Assembly (NCBI GenBank): GCA_002438785.1
Contig: DJQS01000017.1
Coordinates: 36,524-100,523, forward strand
DNA: 64,000 nucleotides
Direction of reading: 5' to 3'
DNA from: Caryophanales bacterium UBA6380
GTDB lineage: Bacteria > Bacillota_I > Bacilli_A > RFN20 > CAG-826
Positions 33,503 to 41,964 of this stretch are shown piece after piece. Each line of letters starts with the position of its first letter. The stretch's first letter is position 1. The notes under the pieces were generated by a model. That model saw nothing but the letters and a program-made list of their open reading frames with translations. It searched no databases and was not told the origin of the DNA. The position numbers and the translations under genes are program-made.

Positions 33503-34890
33503 AATGCTGGATTTTTTGTACTCCCTATATCATTATAAGTTACCTTATAGTAACCAGTTTTAACAGAGCCTTCAAAATTTAAATAAGAGAAATTTAATTT
33601 AATATAGGCAATAGATTCACCATCTAGTTTGATTTCATAACTAGAAAAATTAAATGTTTCTGCTTCTCGATAAGGTTGATTTTTTAAATAAAAACAACTT
33701 TTTAAACATTCCGAAGCTTCACTAGATGACAAATAAAGATCTTTTTCTTTATCATATTTAAATAAATCACTACTTACTTCACTAACTATAGGCAAATAAT
33801 CATCATAATAATACATTCCTTGATAAAGACTAGGAAATTCATTAGTCTTATCCTTAATAAATTTTTGTTCTTTGCTATCATATACATATGAATAAAGTTT
33901 CTCATTAGTTTCATCAGGACTTAAATAATAATCTTCTGTAAAATCTACTTTAGAACCATCTTCATTACTATAGTTATGAACATATATTGTTTTTGAATCA
34001 AAATAAAAATCTTTATATGAAATACTGTTCGTATTTAATGTTTTATCAGTAACATTTTTTTCGACAGTTAATTTATAATTATCATTAATTTTTGATAAAG
34101 CTTTTTTTAATTTATTATTATTTTTATTTGATAATGGTTTTATATCCTCTACTCTATAATTACCATTATGACTAATTTTAAAAGTAACTTCATTATCAAT
34201 TTTATAAAAAACACTCGTATTAGTATCTAAATAATAATATGGATTCATTACTAGATGGAATTCACTAAAATCATTTTTAGTTAATCTGAAATAAGCTTCC
34301 TTAGCCTTAGTAGAAAAGCCAGTATTTAATGAATAAAGTAAGTTATTTGCTATTAAACTAGCTTTATTTATATTTAAATTATATTTATCATAAAAAGTAT
34401 AACTTTCATCTTTAACTAAATCTTCTTTATCAATAATTGAAAAGAAATTATAAAAGCCATTATAAGTAAAAGAAGAAGTCGACAAATTTATTTGATAATC
34501 TCTATCTATTTCATTTTTATAATTAAGTTTTTTCTTAAAAGTTAAACCATTTTCATCTTCATAATATAGATAATCTTCAATAACATAAGTTTCGTTTTCA
34601 TAAACTTGTGTACTTACTTTACTATATGCTGGTATAGATGTTGAATTATCAAATCCAATTGTAACACTATATTTATTTTCTTCTTTAGCTTTCTCGTTAA
34701 ATACATAGCTACCATTATTAGTACCTGTAGCAGGATATCTAGTTTGAGTTACTTCACCACTAATTTCGAAACCCTTTCTTAATTTTGCTATATTATATGT
34801 AACTACATCATTAATTACCTCATCTTTATTACAAGAAAATAAGGTAATAGAAGTAGCAAATAAAGTTAAAATAATTATTCCTTTTTTCAT
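33499..34890 (-). CDS. Lipoprotein of a local paralogue family
   Basis: 463 residues from ATG 34890 (RBS GGAGAAAAA); the frame opens 46 codons earlier, but that part overlaps the preceding gene and lacks a signal. The signal ends LFSC (C20). After it, KLRKGFEISGEVTQTRYP matches the start of the gene upstream (KFKLGFEVNGTLTSTKKYY). No known domain. It overlaps the LRR gene by 4 bases. Confidence 0.75.
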   Translation of the reverse strand: MKKGIIILTLFATSITLFSCNKDEVINDVVTYNIAKLRKGFEISGEVTQTRYPATGTNNGSYVFNEKAKEENKYSVTIGFDNSTSIPAYSKVSTQVYENETYVIEDYLYYEDENGLTFKKKLNYKNEIDRDYQINLSTSSFTYNGFYNFFSIIDKEDLVKDESYTFYDKYNLNINKASLIANNLLYSLNTGFSTKAKEAYFRLTKNDFSEFHLVMNPYYYLDTNTSVFYKIDNEVTFKISHNGNYRVEDIKPLSNKNNNKLKKALSKINDNYKLTVEKNVTDKTLNTNSISYKDFYFDSKTIYVHNYSNEDGSKVDFTEDYYLSPDETNEKLYSYVYDSKEQKFIKDKTNEFPSLYQGMYYYDDYLPIVSEVSSDLFKYDKEKDLYLSSSEASECLKSCFYLKNQPYREAETFNFSSYEIKLDGESIAYIKLNFSYLNFEGSVKTGYYKVTYNDIGSTKNPAL

Positions 34891-34900
34891 ATTTTTCTCC

Positions 34901-36304
34901 TTATTCAATTGTAATATTAAATGGAATACTACCTTTACCAACATCAAAGTATTTAATATAAATATTACCTTGATATGCTGTTGAATCAAACTCAATATCG
35001 ATGTTACTAATATATGTTTTATCATCACTTAAATAAATTTTTAGATCACTAATTTGACCATAAGCTATTTCGCTAGTAGTATTTAAAATAGGAACAAAAC
35101 AATCTCCAGCAATATAAGGTAAGTTATCTTCTGTTGGAGAAAAAGAACCATCTTCATTTTTATTAAAGATATCTGCACTTATAGCAAAATCTGGTTGAAA
35201 GACCTCATAAGTATAATATCCGTTAATAGAAATATAATTTTGTGTATCTAAAGTAAAAATAAAATCATTATTTTCACCATCTTTATCATAAGTATAAGTG
35301 TTTAATGTTTTACCTTTATTAGCTTTTAAATATAAATCACTAGCAGTAGGAGATGTAGGAATTTTATCATCACTTAAATCAGAATCAAAAACCTGCATAT
35401 AAATATCAGTTCCGTTATTATATGTAACAATAGTTTCTTCAGCATCTATTTTTTTACCATTATCGTAAGATACTATTTTTCTATAAATATCTAGTGGTTT
35501 ATTTACCATATTATTTAAAGCAACTTGCAGAACATCATTTTCTTCTTTATGTGGTTCTACTTTTAAAGCATCTTTACTATTACTAGTACCGACTTGTGTA
35601 AATGTTAAAGAAATGTCATATGTTACGACATCATAATAATTTTGATAATCTACGTATTCAATAGTTTGATAATTACTAGAAACTATATGAATTTTTGAAA
35701 AATCACTGCTAAACTCACCTTTTTTCATCGGAATCTCGGTTATTAATTTATCTGAAATACCAGCAAATAAACTAGAAAATAATAAATTAGATTTATCAAT
35801 TGATAATAAATTGTTATCGCTAATATCATCAGAGTTTATTAATAAAAATGGATTAAGAAGGCCACTACTACCATAACTTGATTCATTATAATCATCATCA
35901 CTAGAATAACCATCAGTTTGATAATTATTATTATAATCAATATAATTTAGTCCAACGTAGCCATTATTATCATAAGCATTTTCTCCTGATAAATATTTTT
36001 TAACATTATTATCACCTAATTTGTAATAACGACGATCGACCCCGGTGTAGTTGCTACTATTTTGATAAATACTATGAATTTGATAAGTTTCAATAATATC
36101 GCTTTTATTTTCTAGAGGAATTTTATAATCTTTATCTTCATAATATTTTTTAGTTGAAGTTAGAGTTCCATTTACTTCAAAACCTAATTTAAATTTATTC
36201 AAAATATCATCATATTTATTAGATAAAGTATAATCAATATTTGATGAACAACTAACTGATGAAAATAATGTAGACAATAATATAATATATTTTGATTTTT
36301 TCAT
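34901..36304 (-). CDS. Lipoprotein of a local paralogue family
   Basis: The 467-residue product has a signal ending SVSC (C19), then the shared KFKLGFEVNGTLTSTKKYYE motif and a Tyr/Asn/Ser-rich, beta-looking body with Asp-rich loops (SDDDYNESSYG). It lies 10 bases before the next gene and 8 after the previous one, so the set forms one operon. The family is not recognised; the shared N-terminal module marks it as a paralogue of its downstream neighbour. Confidence 0.75.
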   Translation of the reverse strand: MKKSKYIILLSTLFSSVSCSSNIDYTLSNKYDDILNKFKLGFEVNGTLTSTKKYYEDKDYKIPLENKSDIIETYQIHSIYQNSSNYTGVDRRYYKLGDNNVKKYLSGENAYDNNGYVGLNYIDYNNNYQTDGYSSDDDYNESSYGSSGLLNPFLLINSDDISDNNLLSIDKSNLLFSSLFAGISDKLITEIPMKKGEFSSDFSKIHIVSSNYQTIEYVDYQNYYDVVTYDISLTFTQVGTSNSKDALKVEPHKEENDVLQVALNNMVNKPLDIYRKIVSYDNGKKIDAEETIVTYNNGTDIYMQVFDSDLSDDKIPTSPTASDLYLKANKGKTLNTYTYDKDGENNDFIFTLDTQNYISINGYYTYEVFQPDFAISADIFNKNEDGSFSPTEDNLPYIAGDCFVPILNTTSEIAYGQISDLKIYLSDDKTYISNIDIEFDSTAYQGNIYIKYFDVGKGSIPFNITIE

Positions 36305-36312
36305 ATTTACCT

Positions 36313-37185
36313 CTAATACTCTAAAGTTAAAGTTGCGTCTTCATCAATCATATCAAATTCAAAACATCCTGCAAAACCATCAATTTCTTGAATTTCTTGG
36401 CCATTAATAAAGGCTTTTTTAGCTACATATGTTTCGCTATATGGTTGAACATAAATATGAGTTCCAGCAGTAGCTTCAGTTACTGGTGTAAAATCACCAC
36501 TTTCTAAATCCCCAACCATAAAAGTTACTTGCATATCTGGATGATCATTGTCTAATTCATAAATTAATTTATGAGCTTTAGTAATTGGTGTTGTATAGCT
36601 AGCTGATAAAATAACATCTTCAGTAGAAATAGTTAATAAATAAGCAGTTCCAGCACCAGCATATTCTAGATTCACACCATTAGATAATACTCCATAAGCA
36701 GGGTCATCATTTGAACTAAATAAAAATACATAGAATGACTCACCACTTTGAGCAACAAAAGGTAGTGTTTTATCATTACCATTAGTATCTGTAACTTCTA
36801 CATATGTATCTGGATGATTTTCATCTTTACTAAAGGAGACTGTGTATCCATTAACTTTTAAAGTAATAGATAAGGTCACATCAGCTTTAGGCATCTCGAA
36901 ATAGTATTCTTTATCACTAACTTTAGCAATGTTAATTCCTTCGCCAACCGATATTTTATCAATTACCTTATTTTCAGGTAAACTCTCAATAGTTATTGTA
37001 ACTTTTTCACCTTCTTTAGCCTCGACTTTATCTAAAGAGACTTTTGCGCCATTAAGTTCACCCAATTCTACTTTAAATTTTTGTGGTGTAACCTCATTAC
37101 TATCACATGAAGTAGTTACATAAATAGTTCCAAAAAGCAAAAATGTGCTCAATAAAAAAATAGATTTATTTCTAAATTTTCTCAT
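36313..37185 (-). CDS. Lipoprotein with three internal repeats
   Basis: The 290-residue product has a signal ending TTSC (about C27) and three divergent ~80-residue units, each closing on a similar strand: YYFEMPKADVTLSITL, AYLLTISTEDVILSASY and CFEFDMIDEDATLTLEY. Two openings also match (SKDENHPDTYVEV and LDNDHPDMQVTF). The closing strands fit divergent InlB-like bacterial repeat domains. RBS AGGAG precedes ATG. It is the first gene of the lipoprotein operon. Confidence 0.78.
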   Translation of the reverse strand: MRKFRNKSIFLLSTFLLFGTIYVTTSCDSNEVTPQKFKVELGELNGAKVSLDKVEAKEGEKVTITIESLPENKVIDKISVGEGINIAKVSDKEYYFEMPKADVTLSITLKVNGYTVSFSKDENHPDTYVEVTDTNGNDKTLPFVAQSGESFYVFLFSSNDDPAYGVLSNGVNLEYAGAGTAYLLTISTEDVILSASYTTPITKAHKLIYELDNDHPDMQVTFMVGDLESGDFTPVTEATAGTHIYVQPYSETYVAKKAFINGQEIQEIDGFAGCFEFDMIDEDATLTLEY

Positions 37186-37491
37186 AATTATCTCCTAAAT
37201 ATAAAATAACAATAAATTTCAAAAAGAATATTTATTGTACCTATATTTTAATCAATTATTGTCTTAATTTAATAGTAGTATACTTTAATAATGTTGTCTT
37301 AATAAAATTCAAAAAAATGTGATAATAAGCAATATAAATATAATTATAGAATTTAATTATATTTGAATTTTTATTTTTTTTATATTAATTTTTAATCCTA
37401 ATTAAAAAAATAAAATATAAAAAAATAATTGTTTTTTTATTATATAAAAAATAAATACTATTGTTGTATAATATAGAAGTTGGAGGTTAAA
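37186..37491. other. Divergent promoter region
   Basis: About 300 bases of very AT-rich DNA separate the lipoprotein operon from the Bax inhibitor gene. TTGTCTTAAT occurs twice (about 37260 and 37294). TATAAT at 37467-37472 fits the rightward gene. No small gene is seen. Confidence 0.5.
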
Positions 37492-38289
37492 ATGGAAAAT
37501 TTTTTAGATAAATCGCGCGATGAAGCTTTAAACGAAAATAAGATTACAAATCCAGTTACTTTTACAAGTAAGATTTATGTCAAAGTCTTTTTATATTTTG
37601 GATTAGCTTTATTAATTAGTGCTCTTACTGCTTTTGGTTTTAGTAGTTTATTTTATAATTTACTTTTAAGCGATATTAATGTTGAAACTTTAATTATTGG
37701 ATATTATATATCTTTAATAATTAGTGTTGTAGGAATGTTTGTTTGCTCCTTCATCGTTAATTTATATTGTAATAAAAAAGGAAAAGGTTTAATCATTCCT
37801 TATCTTTTATATAGTGTTTTTATAGGTGTTTTATTAAGTAGCTTCACAGTATATTTAGGAAGTCCATATATATTTGGAACAGCTCTTGGCTTAACTAGTT
37901 TAATATTTTTTGGAACGTGTTTAATTGGGGCACTTTTAGGAGACAAAATAAAGGTAGGTTATTTGGCGCTAGTTTTTGTTTTGTTTGGAATAGGCGTTAT
38001 TTGCTTATTTAATTTAGTTTTATTGCCATTAGTATTTACTGGTTCACAAACTATTTTATCAACTTATGGTGCTTTAATTTGGGGATTAGAATTTTTATTT
38101 TTAATTGTAATCATACTTTATATTGCGATTGATATGAATAGATTAAAAAGAGTTGCTTTAAATAATGGAAATATGATCCAAACGAATTTAGCTTTATATT
38201 TTGCTTTAAATTTATTTACAGATTTTATTAATTTATTTATTAGAATATTAAGAATTGTAGCAATTTTTGCTGGAAATAAAAAGAAATAG
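37492..38289 (+). CDS. Bax inhibitor-1/YccA-family membrane protein
   Basis: 265 residues from ATG 37492, which has GGAGG (37482-37486) in place; the earlier TTG at 37480 lies on that RBS. After a hydrophilic N-terminus (DKSRDEALNENKIT) come about seven membrane helices and a basic tail (IFAGNKKK). The family includes bacterial YetJ-type calcium leak channels; the acidic pair in helix 7 (TDFIN region) is consistent. It precedes asnS by 8 bases. Confidence 0.82.
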   Translation: MENFLDKSRDEALNENKITNPVTFTSKIYVKVFLYFGLALLISALTAFGFSSLFYNLLLSDINVETLIIGYYISLIISVVGMFVCSFIVNLYCNKKGKGLIIPYLLYSVFIGVLLSSFTVYLGSPYIFGTALGLTSLIFFGTCLIGALLGDKIKVGYLALVFVLFGIGVICLFNLVLLPLVFTGSQTILSTYGALIWGLEFLFLIVIILYIAIDMNRLKRVALNNGNMIQTNLALYFALNLFTDFINLFIRILRIVAIFAGNKKK

Positions 38290-38297
38290 GAGAGTTT

Positions 38298-39677
38298 ATG
38301 GTAGTAAAAGAATTAACCGATAAAAAATTATTTTTAGAACTTGATAATGGAAAACTTGAAGATGGTAAAGAAATAGACCTCCAAGGATGGGTTAGAACTA
38401 ATCGAAATAATGGTTCAATAGGATTTATTGAATTTAATGATGGAACATATTTTAAAAATATTCAATTAGTCTATGATTCATCAAATGAAGAATATGAGAA
38501 ATATTCACATATTAGATATGGATCTACAATTGAAGTCTTTGGAATTATCAAGCTAACTCCTACAAATAAACAACCTTTTGAAATTACTGTCAAAAAGATT
38601 AATTTATTAAATGATTGTGCTGAAGATTACCCTTTACAAAAGAAAAGACATTCATTTGAATTTTTAAGAGATATTGCTCATCTTAGACCTAGAAGCAATA
38701 CTTTTTATGCAGTTTTTAGGGTAAGAAATGTATTAGCTTATGCAATTCATAAATATTTTCAAGAAAGAAATTTTGTTTATGTTCATACACCTTTAATTAC
38801 TGCTAATGATGCTGAAGGAGCTGGACAAGTATTTAAAGTTGTTGCTGATATGAAACATCCTAATGATTTCTTTAAAGCAAATGCTTCATTAACTGTGAGT
38901 GGGCAACTCCATGTTGAGGCTTTTGCAATGGCTTATAAAGATGTTTATACTTTTGGACCTGCTTTTAGAGCTGAAAATTCTAATACTACAAGACATGCTT
39001 CTGAATTCTGGATGATAGAACCTGAAATGGCTTTTTGCGATCTTGAAGACAATATGAATGTTATTGAGTCGTTTTTAAAATATATAATTAGTTATACATT
39101 AGAAAATTGCAAGGAAGAGATGAAATTTTTTGATACATTTATTGAAAAGGGCTTGTTAGATAAAATACATCATATTTTAAATAGTGAATTTAAACGTTTA
39201 AGTTATACTGAAGCAATTGAAATTTTATTAAAGGCCCAAAAAGACGGTCATAAATTTGAATTTAATAATATTTATTGGGGAATGGATTTACAAAGCGAAC
39301 ACGAACGTTATATAACTGAACAAGTCTTTAAAGGTCCTGTTTTCTTAGTTGATTATCCTAAAGAAATAAAAGCATTCTATATGAAATTAAATAAAGATAA
39401 TAAAACTGTTGCTGCTTGTGATTTACTTGTTCCTTCAGTTGGTGAATTAATTGGTGGTAGTCAAAGAGAAGAAGATTATAATAAATTAAAAGCTAAAATG
39501 GATGAAATTGGAAATTCAAAAGGTCTTGAATGGTATCTAGACTTAAGAAAATATGGTGGTTGTATTCATAGTGGATTTGGTTTAGGCTTTGATCGATTAT
39601 TAATGTATATTACAGGTATCAACAATATTCGTGATGTTCAACCATATCCTCGTACACCTGGTAGTTTAAAATTCTAA
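38298..39677 (+). CDS. asnS: Asparaginyl-tRNA synthetase
   Basis: The 459-residue class IIb synthetase has an N-terminal OB-fold anticodon domain (about 20-115), then the catalytic core with FGPAFRAENSNTTRHASEFW (motif 2 region, about 215-236) and motif 3 near the end (GFGLGFDRLLMYITGI). Length is normal. RBS GGAG precedes ATG. Having AsnRS means the GatCAB enzyme at 46-49 kb probably serves glutaminyl-tRNA. Confidence 0.96.
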   Translation: MVVKELTDKKLFLELDNGKLEDGKEIDLQGWVRTNRNNGSIGFIEFNDGTYFKNIQLVYDSSNEEYEKYSHIRYGSTIEVFGIIKLTPTNKQPFEITVKKINLLNDCAEDYPLQKKRHSFEFLRDIAHLRPRSNTFYAVFRVRNVLAYAIHKYFQERNFVYVHTPLITANDAEGAGQVFKVVADMKHPNDFFKANASLTVSGQLHVEAFAMAYKDVYTFGPAFRAENSNTTRHASEFWMIEPEMAFCDLEDNMNVIESFLKYIISYTLENCKEEMKFFDTFIEKGLLDKIHHILNSEFKRLSYTEAIEILLKAQKDGHKFEFNNIYWGMDLQSEHERYITEQVFKGPVFLVDYPKEIKAFYMKLNKDNKTVAACDLLVPSVGELIGGSQREEDYNKLKAKMDEIGNSKGLEWYLDLRKYGGCIHSGFGLGFDRLLMYITGINNIRDVQPYPRTPGSLKF

Positions 39678-39679
39678 TC

Positions 39680-39868
39680 ATGGAAAAAGAAGATAAAAAA
39701 GTTGAAACTGAAACTAAACAATCTAATGATAAAGAACAATCTTTATCATTAGAAAAGAAAAAGTCGACATTTAGACTTTTTTGGTTATTTTTAGTTATCG
39801 ATATAATTCTAATAGCAGGAATAATTTATTTAGTTATAGATATTTTTGTTAAAAATTTTTCTAATTAA
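39680..39868 (+). CDS. Small single-pass membrane protein (62 aa)
   Basis: Residues 1-33 are charged (Lys/Glu), 34-55 form one membrane helix (LFWLFLVIDIILIAGIIYLVI). ATG lies 2 bases after the asnS stop, so translation is probably coupled; there is no strong RBS. Unknown function. It faces the next gene with only 4 bases between stops. Confidence 0.6.
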   Translation: MEKEDKKVETETKQSNDKEQSLSLEKKKSTFRLFWLFLVIDIILIAGIIYLVIDIFVKNFSN

Positions 39869-39872
39869 ATTT

Positions 39873-40520
39873 TTATTTATCTTTATTTACTTCGTTAAAT
39901 AAAACTCCTAGATCAACGTTTTCTAAATCTTTAGAAAAGATTCGATCTTCGAGTTTTTTTATTCTTAACATTCTTGAAATGTAACCTTGAACGTTATATA
40001 AATACCAAATTAATCCAGTAAAGATAAATAAAAAGATAAAATAATTGATCATTGATTGATTAGTTAAAAAATGTGGGCTATTTTGCAAGGTAATATTACC
40101 AAAACCAAGTGGTAGATAATAAGTCATTTTTGAAAAATTCCAAGTATAAAATAATGTTCCTATCCCAGTTTTATCATTAAAAATGGACTCACTCCAATTA
40201 TGATTAATTAAGTGATAAAAAATCCAAATTAAAAGTCCAATTAAAATTAATAGAAGTGGCAAAATAGAAGTTTTGACAAAGTATAATCGAGATTTTCTTT
40301 TAGCAATAAGACTGAATTTTTTATCATCATCTACTAACCCTGCTAATACTAATGGACTCATGAATTTATCAATTTTTTTACCTTGTAAATACATTATTTT
40401 TTCGATTAGTCGCCCAATTAATCCTAATAAAGCAAAAAAGGCAACGATAACAATTGCTAGAGCTAATATAGTTTTCCAAGTCGAATCTAAAAATTTATTA
40501 AGAATAATTACATTAATCAT
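39873..40520 (-). CDS. Membrane protein, family not recognised
   Basis: The 215-residue product has about four membrane helices (17-40, 85-108, 160-180 and a weaker one), a cytoplasmic loop with KRKSRLYFVK and a C-terminal acidic tail (LENVDLGVLFNEVNKDK). It overlaps the gene upstream by 8 bases, which suggests a joint function at the membrane. Confidence 0.6.
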   Translation of the reverse strand: MINVIILNKFLDSTWKTILALAIVIVAFFALLGLIGRLIEKIMYLQGKKIDKFMSPLVLAGLVDDDKKFSLIAKRKSRLYFVKTSILPLLLILIGLLIWIFYHLINHNWSESIFNDKTGIGTLFYTWNFSKMTYYLPLGFGNITLQNSPHFLTNQSMINYFIFLFIFTGLIWYLYNVQGYISRMLRIKKLEDRIFSKDLENVDLGVLFNEVNKDK

Positions 40521-40914
40521 CTTTATTTTCCTTTTGAGTATCTACTTCGATTGCATCCTTTTTATAAAGAATATCATTTTCATCAATAAGATTAGAGTTG
40601 TTAGTTAACTTTTTAGAATCAACATCTAAATTAAATGTATTGTATGTATTATGGATAACACCTTTATTAGAAGGATTATCATTTTCATTAATTTTTTTAT
40701 CTTTTTTAGAGCGTAGTATTTTTAAAGCTTCTTCGTCTAATTCATCTTTTATTGAAACGTTTTTGCCTTGAAAAAATAAGACAATTATTTTAAATATAGA
40801 AATTAAAAATAAAATAAAAAGATAAAAACCATAAATTAGTAAAAATAAAATAATTAATGGTAATAAAATAAAATATAAAAGACCTTTTCCGAATGTTTTT
40901 AAAAAATCAATCAT
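40513..40914 (-). CDS. Membrane-anchored protein with polar tail
   Basis: 133 residues: one long hydrophobic N-terminal region (about 8-48, probably two helices) and a hydrophilic tail rich in Asn, Asp and Lys. A TATAAAAT 6 bases before ATG and no RBS suggest a leaderless transcript. It overlaps the next gene. Unknown function. Confidence 0.6.
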   Translation of the reverse strand: MIDFLKTFGKGLLYFILLPLIILFLLIYGFYLFILFLISIFKIIVLFFQGKNVSIKDELDEEALKILRSKKDKKINENDNPSNKGVIHNTYNTFNLDVDSKKLTNNSNLIDENDILYKKDAIEVDTQKENKDD

Positions 40915-40952
40915 ATTAATATTTTATATTTTAAGTAATTTAATTGAAATAT

Positions 40953-41849
40953 TTATTTTTTGGTTTTAATTTTAAGATAGCTTAAAAATATTATTTTATA
41001 AAAAACTATACTAATTACTAAAAATAATAGAACAATAAATGAATTAATAATCGTAAAATATTTATAAATAAAAATGTATAAAATCCAAGTTATAGCTAAT
41101 AAAACTAAAAAAATAATTGAGTTTTGCAAACATTTTTCTTTAAATTTGAATATATTCAATATTGATAATATAGAGATGATTAAAAATAAAATATAAAATT
41201 TTTCATCAAAAAAATATGTGATTATAGTAAGACTAGTAAAAAGTAAATTTAAAAATATGGAGATTAAATCATTAAATTTATTATTTAATTCTAATTTTTT
41301 TAATTTAATAATTTCTTTAAAAGATATAAAAACCATAATAAATATTTCAGCTAATGCTATTAAGTAAATAATGGATGGTAAGAATAAATAAATATAACAA
41401 TTGTTTATTTTTAATAAAACTAAAATATTTTTTATAATATCAATATTAAATAAATAATTTATAAAATATATTAAGCAATAATTTATTAAGTACATTAAAA
41501 AACTACAAATTAATATAATTAGATATAAACTAAATTTTTTATTAATTAAAAAACCTATAAGCGGAGAAATTATTAAAACAGGTAATAAAGTAGTAATGCA
41601 ATAAGAAATATCTCCAATTGAAACTAATAAACTTAATAAAATGCTACTTAAAAAATAAATATAATAATATTTATATTTTATAAATAAACATATTAATATC
41701 GATGGAATAGGTAATATAAAGATTAAGACAATACTTAAAATAGGTATGTAAGTTATAAGAATCATTAAAACTAAATTTATTGCTACGAATAATGAAATTA
41801 GAGGGATTGAATCTTTTAATGTTTCTTTTTTTGATATAAATTTACTCAT
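40953..41849 (-). CDS. Polytopic membrane protein
   Basis: 298 residues from ATG 41849 with about eight or nine membrane helices and few soluble loops. The plan (two blocks of helices with EIFIMVFISFKEIIKLKK in between) recalls YybS/DUF2232-type proteins, but I cannot confirm it. TATAAT lies 11 bases before ATG with no RBS, again a near-leaderless start. It is divergent from pcrA. Confidence 0.55.
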   Translation of the reverse strand: MSKFISKKETLKDSIPLISLFVAINLVLMILITYIPILSIVLIFILPIPSILICLFIKYKYYYIYFLSSILLSLLVSIGDISYCITTLLPVLIISPLIGFLINKKFSLYLIILICSFLMYLINYCLIYFINYLFNIDIIKNILVLLKINNCYIYLFLPSIIYLIALAEIFIMVFISFKEIIKLKKLELNNKFNDLISIFLNLLFTSLTIITYFFDEKFYILFLIISILSILNIFKFKEKCLQNSIIFLVLLAITWILYIFIYKYFTIINSFIVLLFLVISIVFYKIIFLSYLKIKTKK

Positions 41850-41946
41850 CAATAAAATTATTATAACTTAATTGTCTTTTTATAATTAATAGATATTTTT
41901 TAAAACAAAAAATATGGTTATTTTTCTATAATTTATATAGTAGAAA

Positions 41947-41955
41947 TGTTAAAAT
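41947..41955 (+). promoter_or_regulatory. Extended -10 of pcrA, leaderless
   Basis: TGT-TAAAAT ends 9 bases before ATG 41965, so the predicted transcript start lies within about 3 bases of the start codon. No Shine-Dalgarno is present. Confidence 0.5.
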
Positions 41956-41964
41956 TATGAACAT

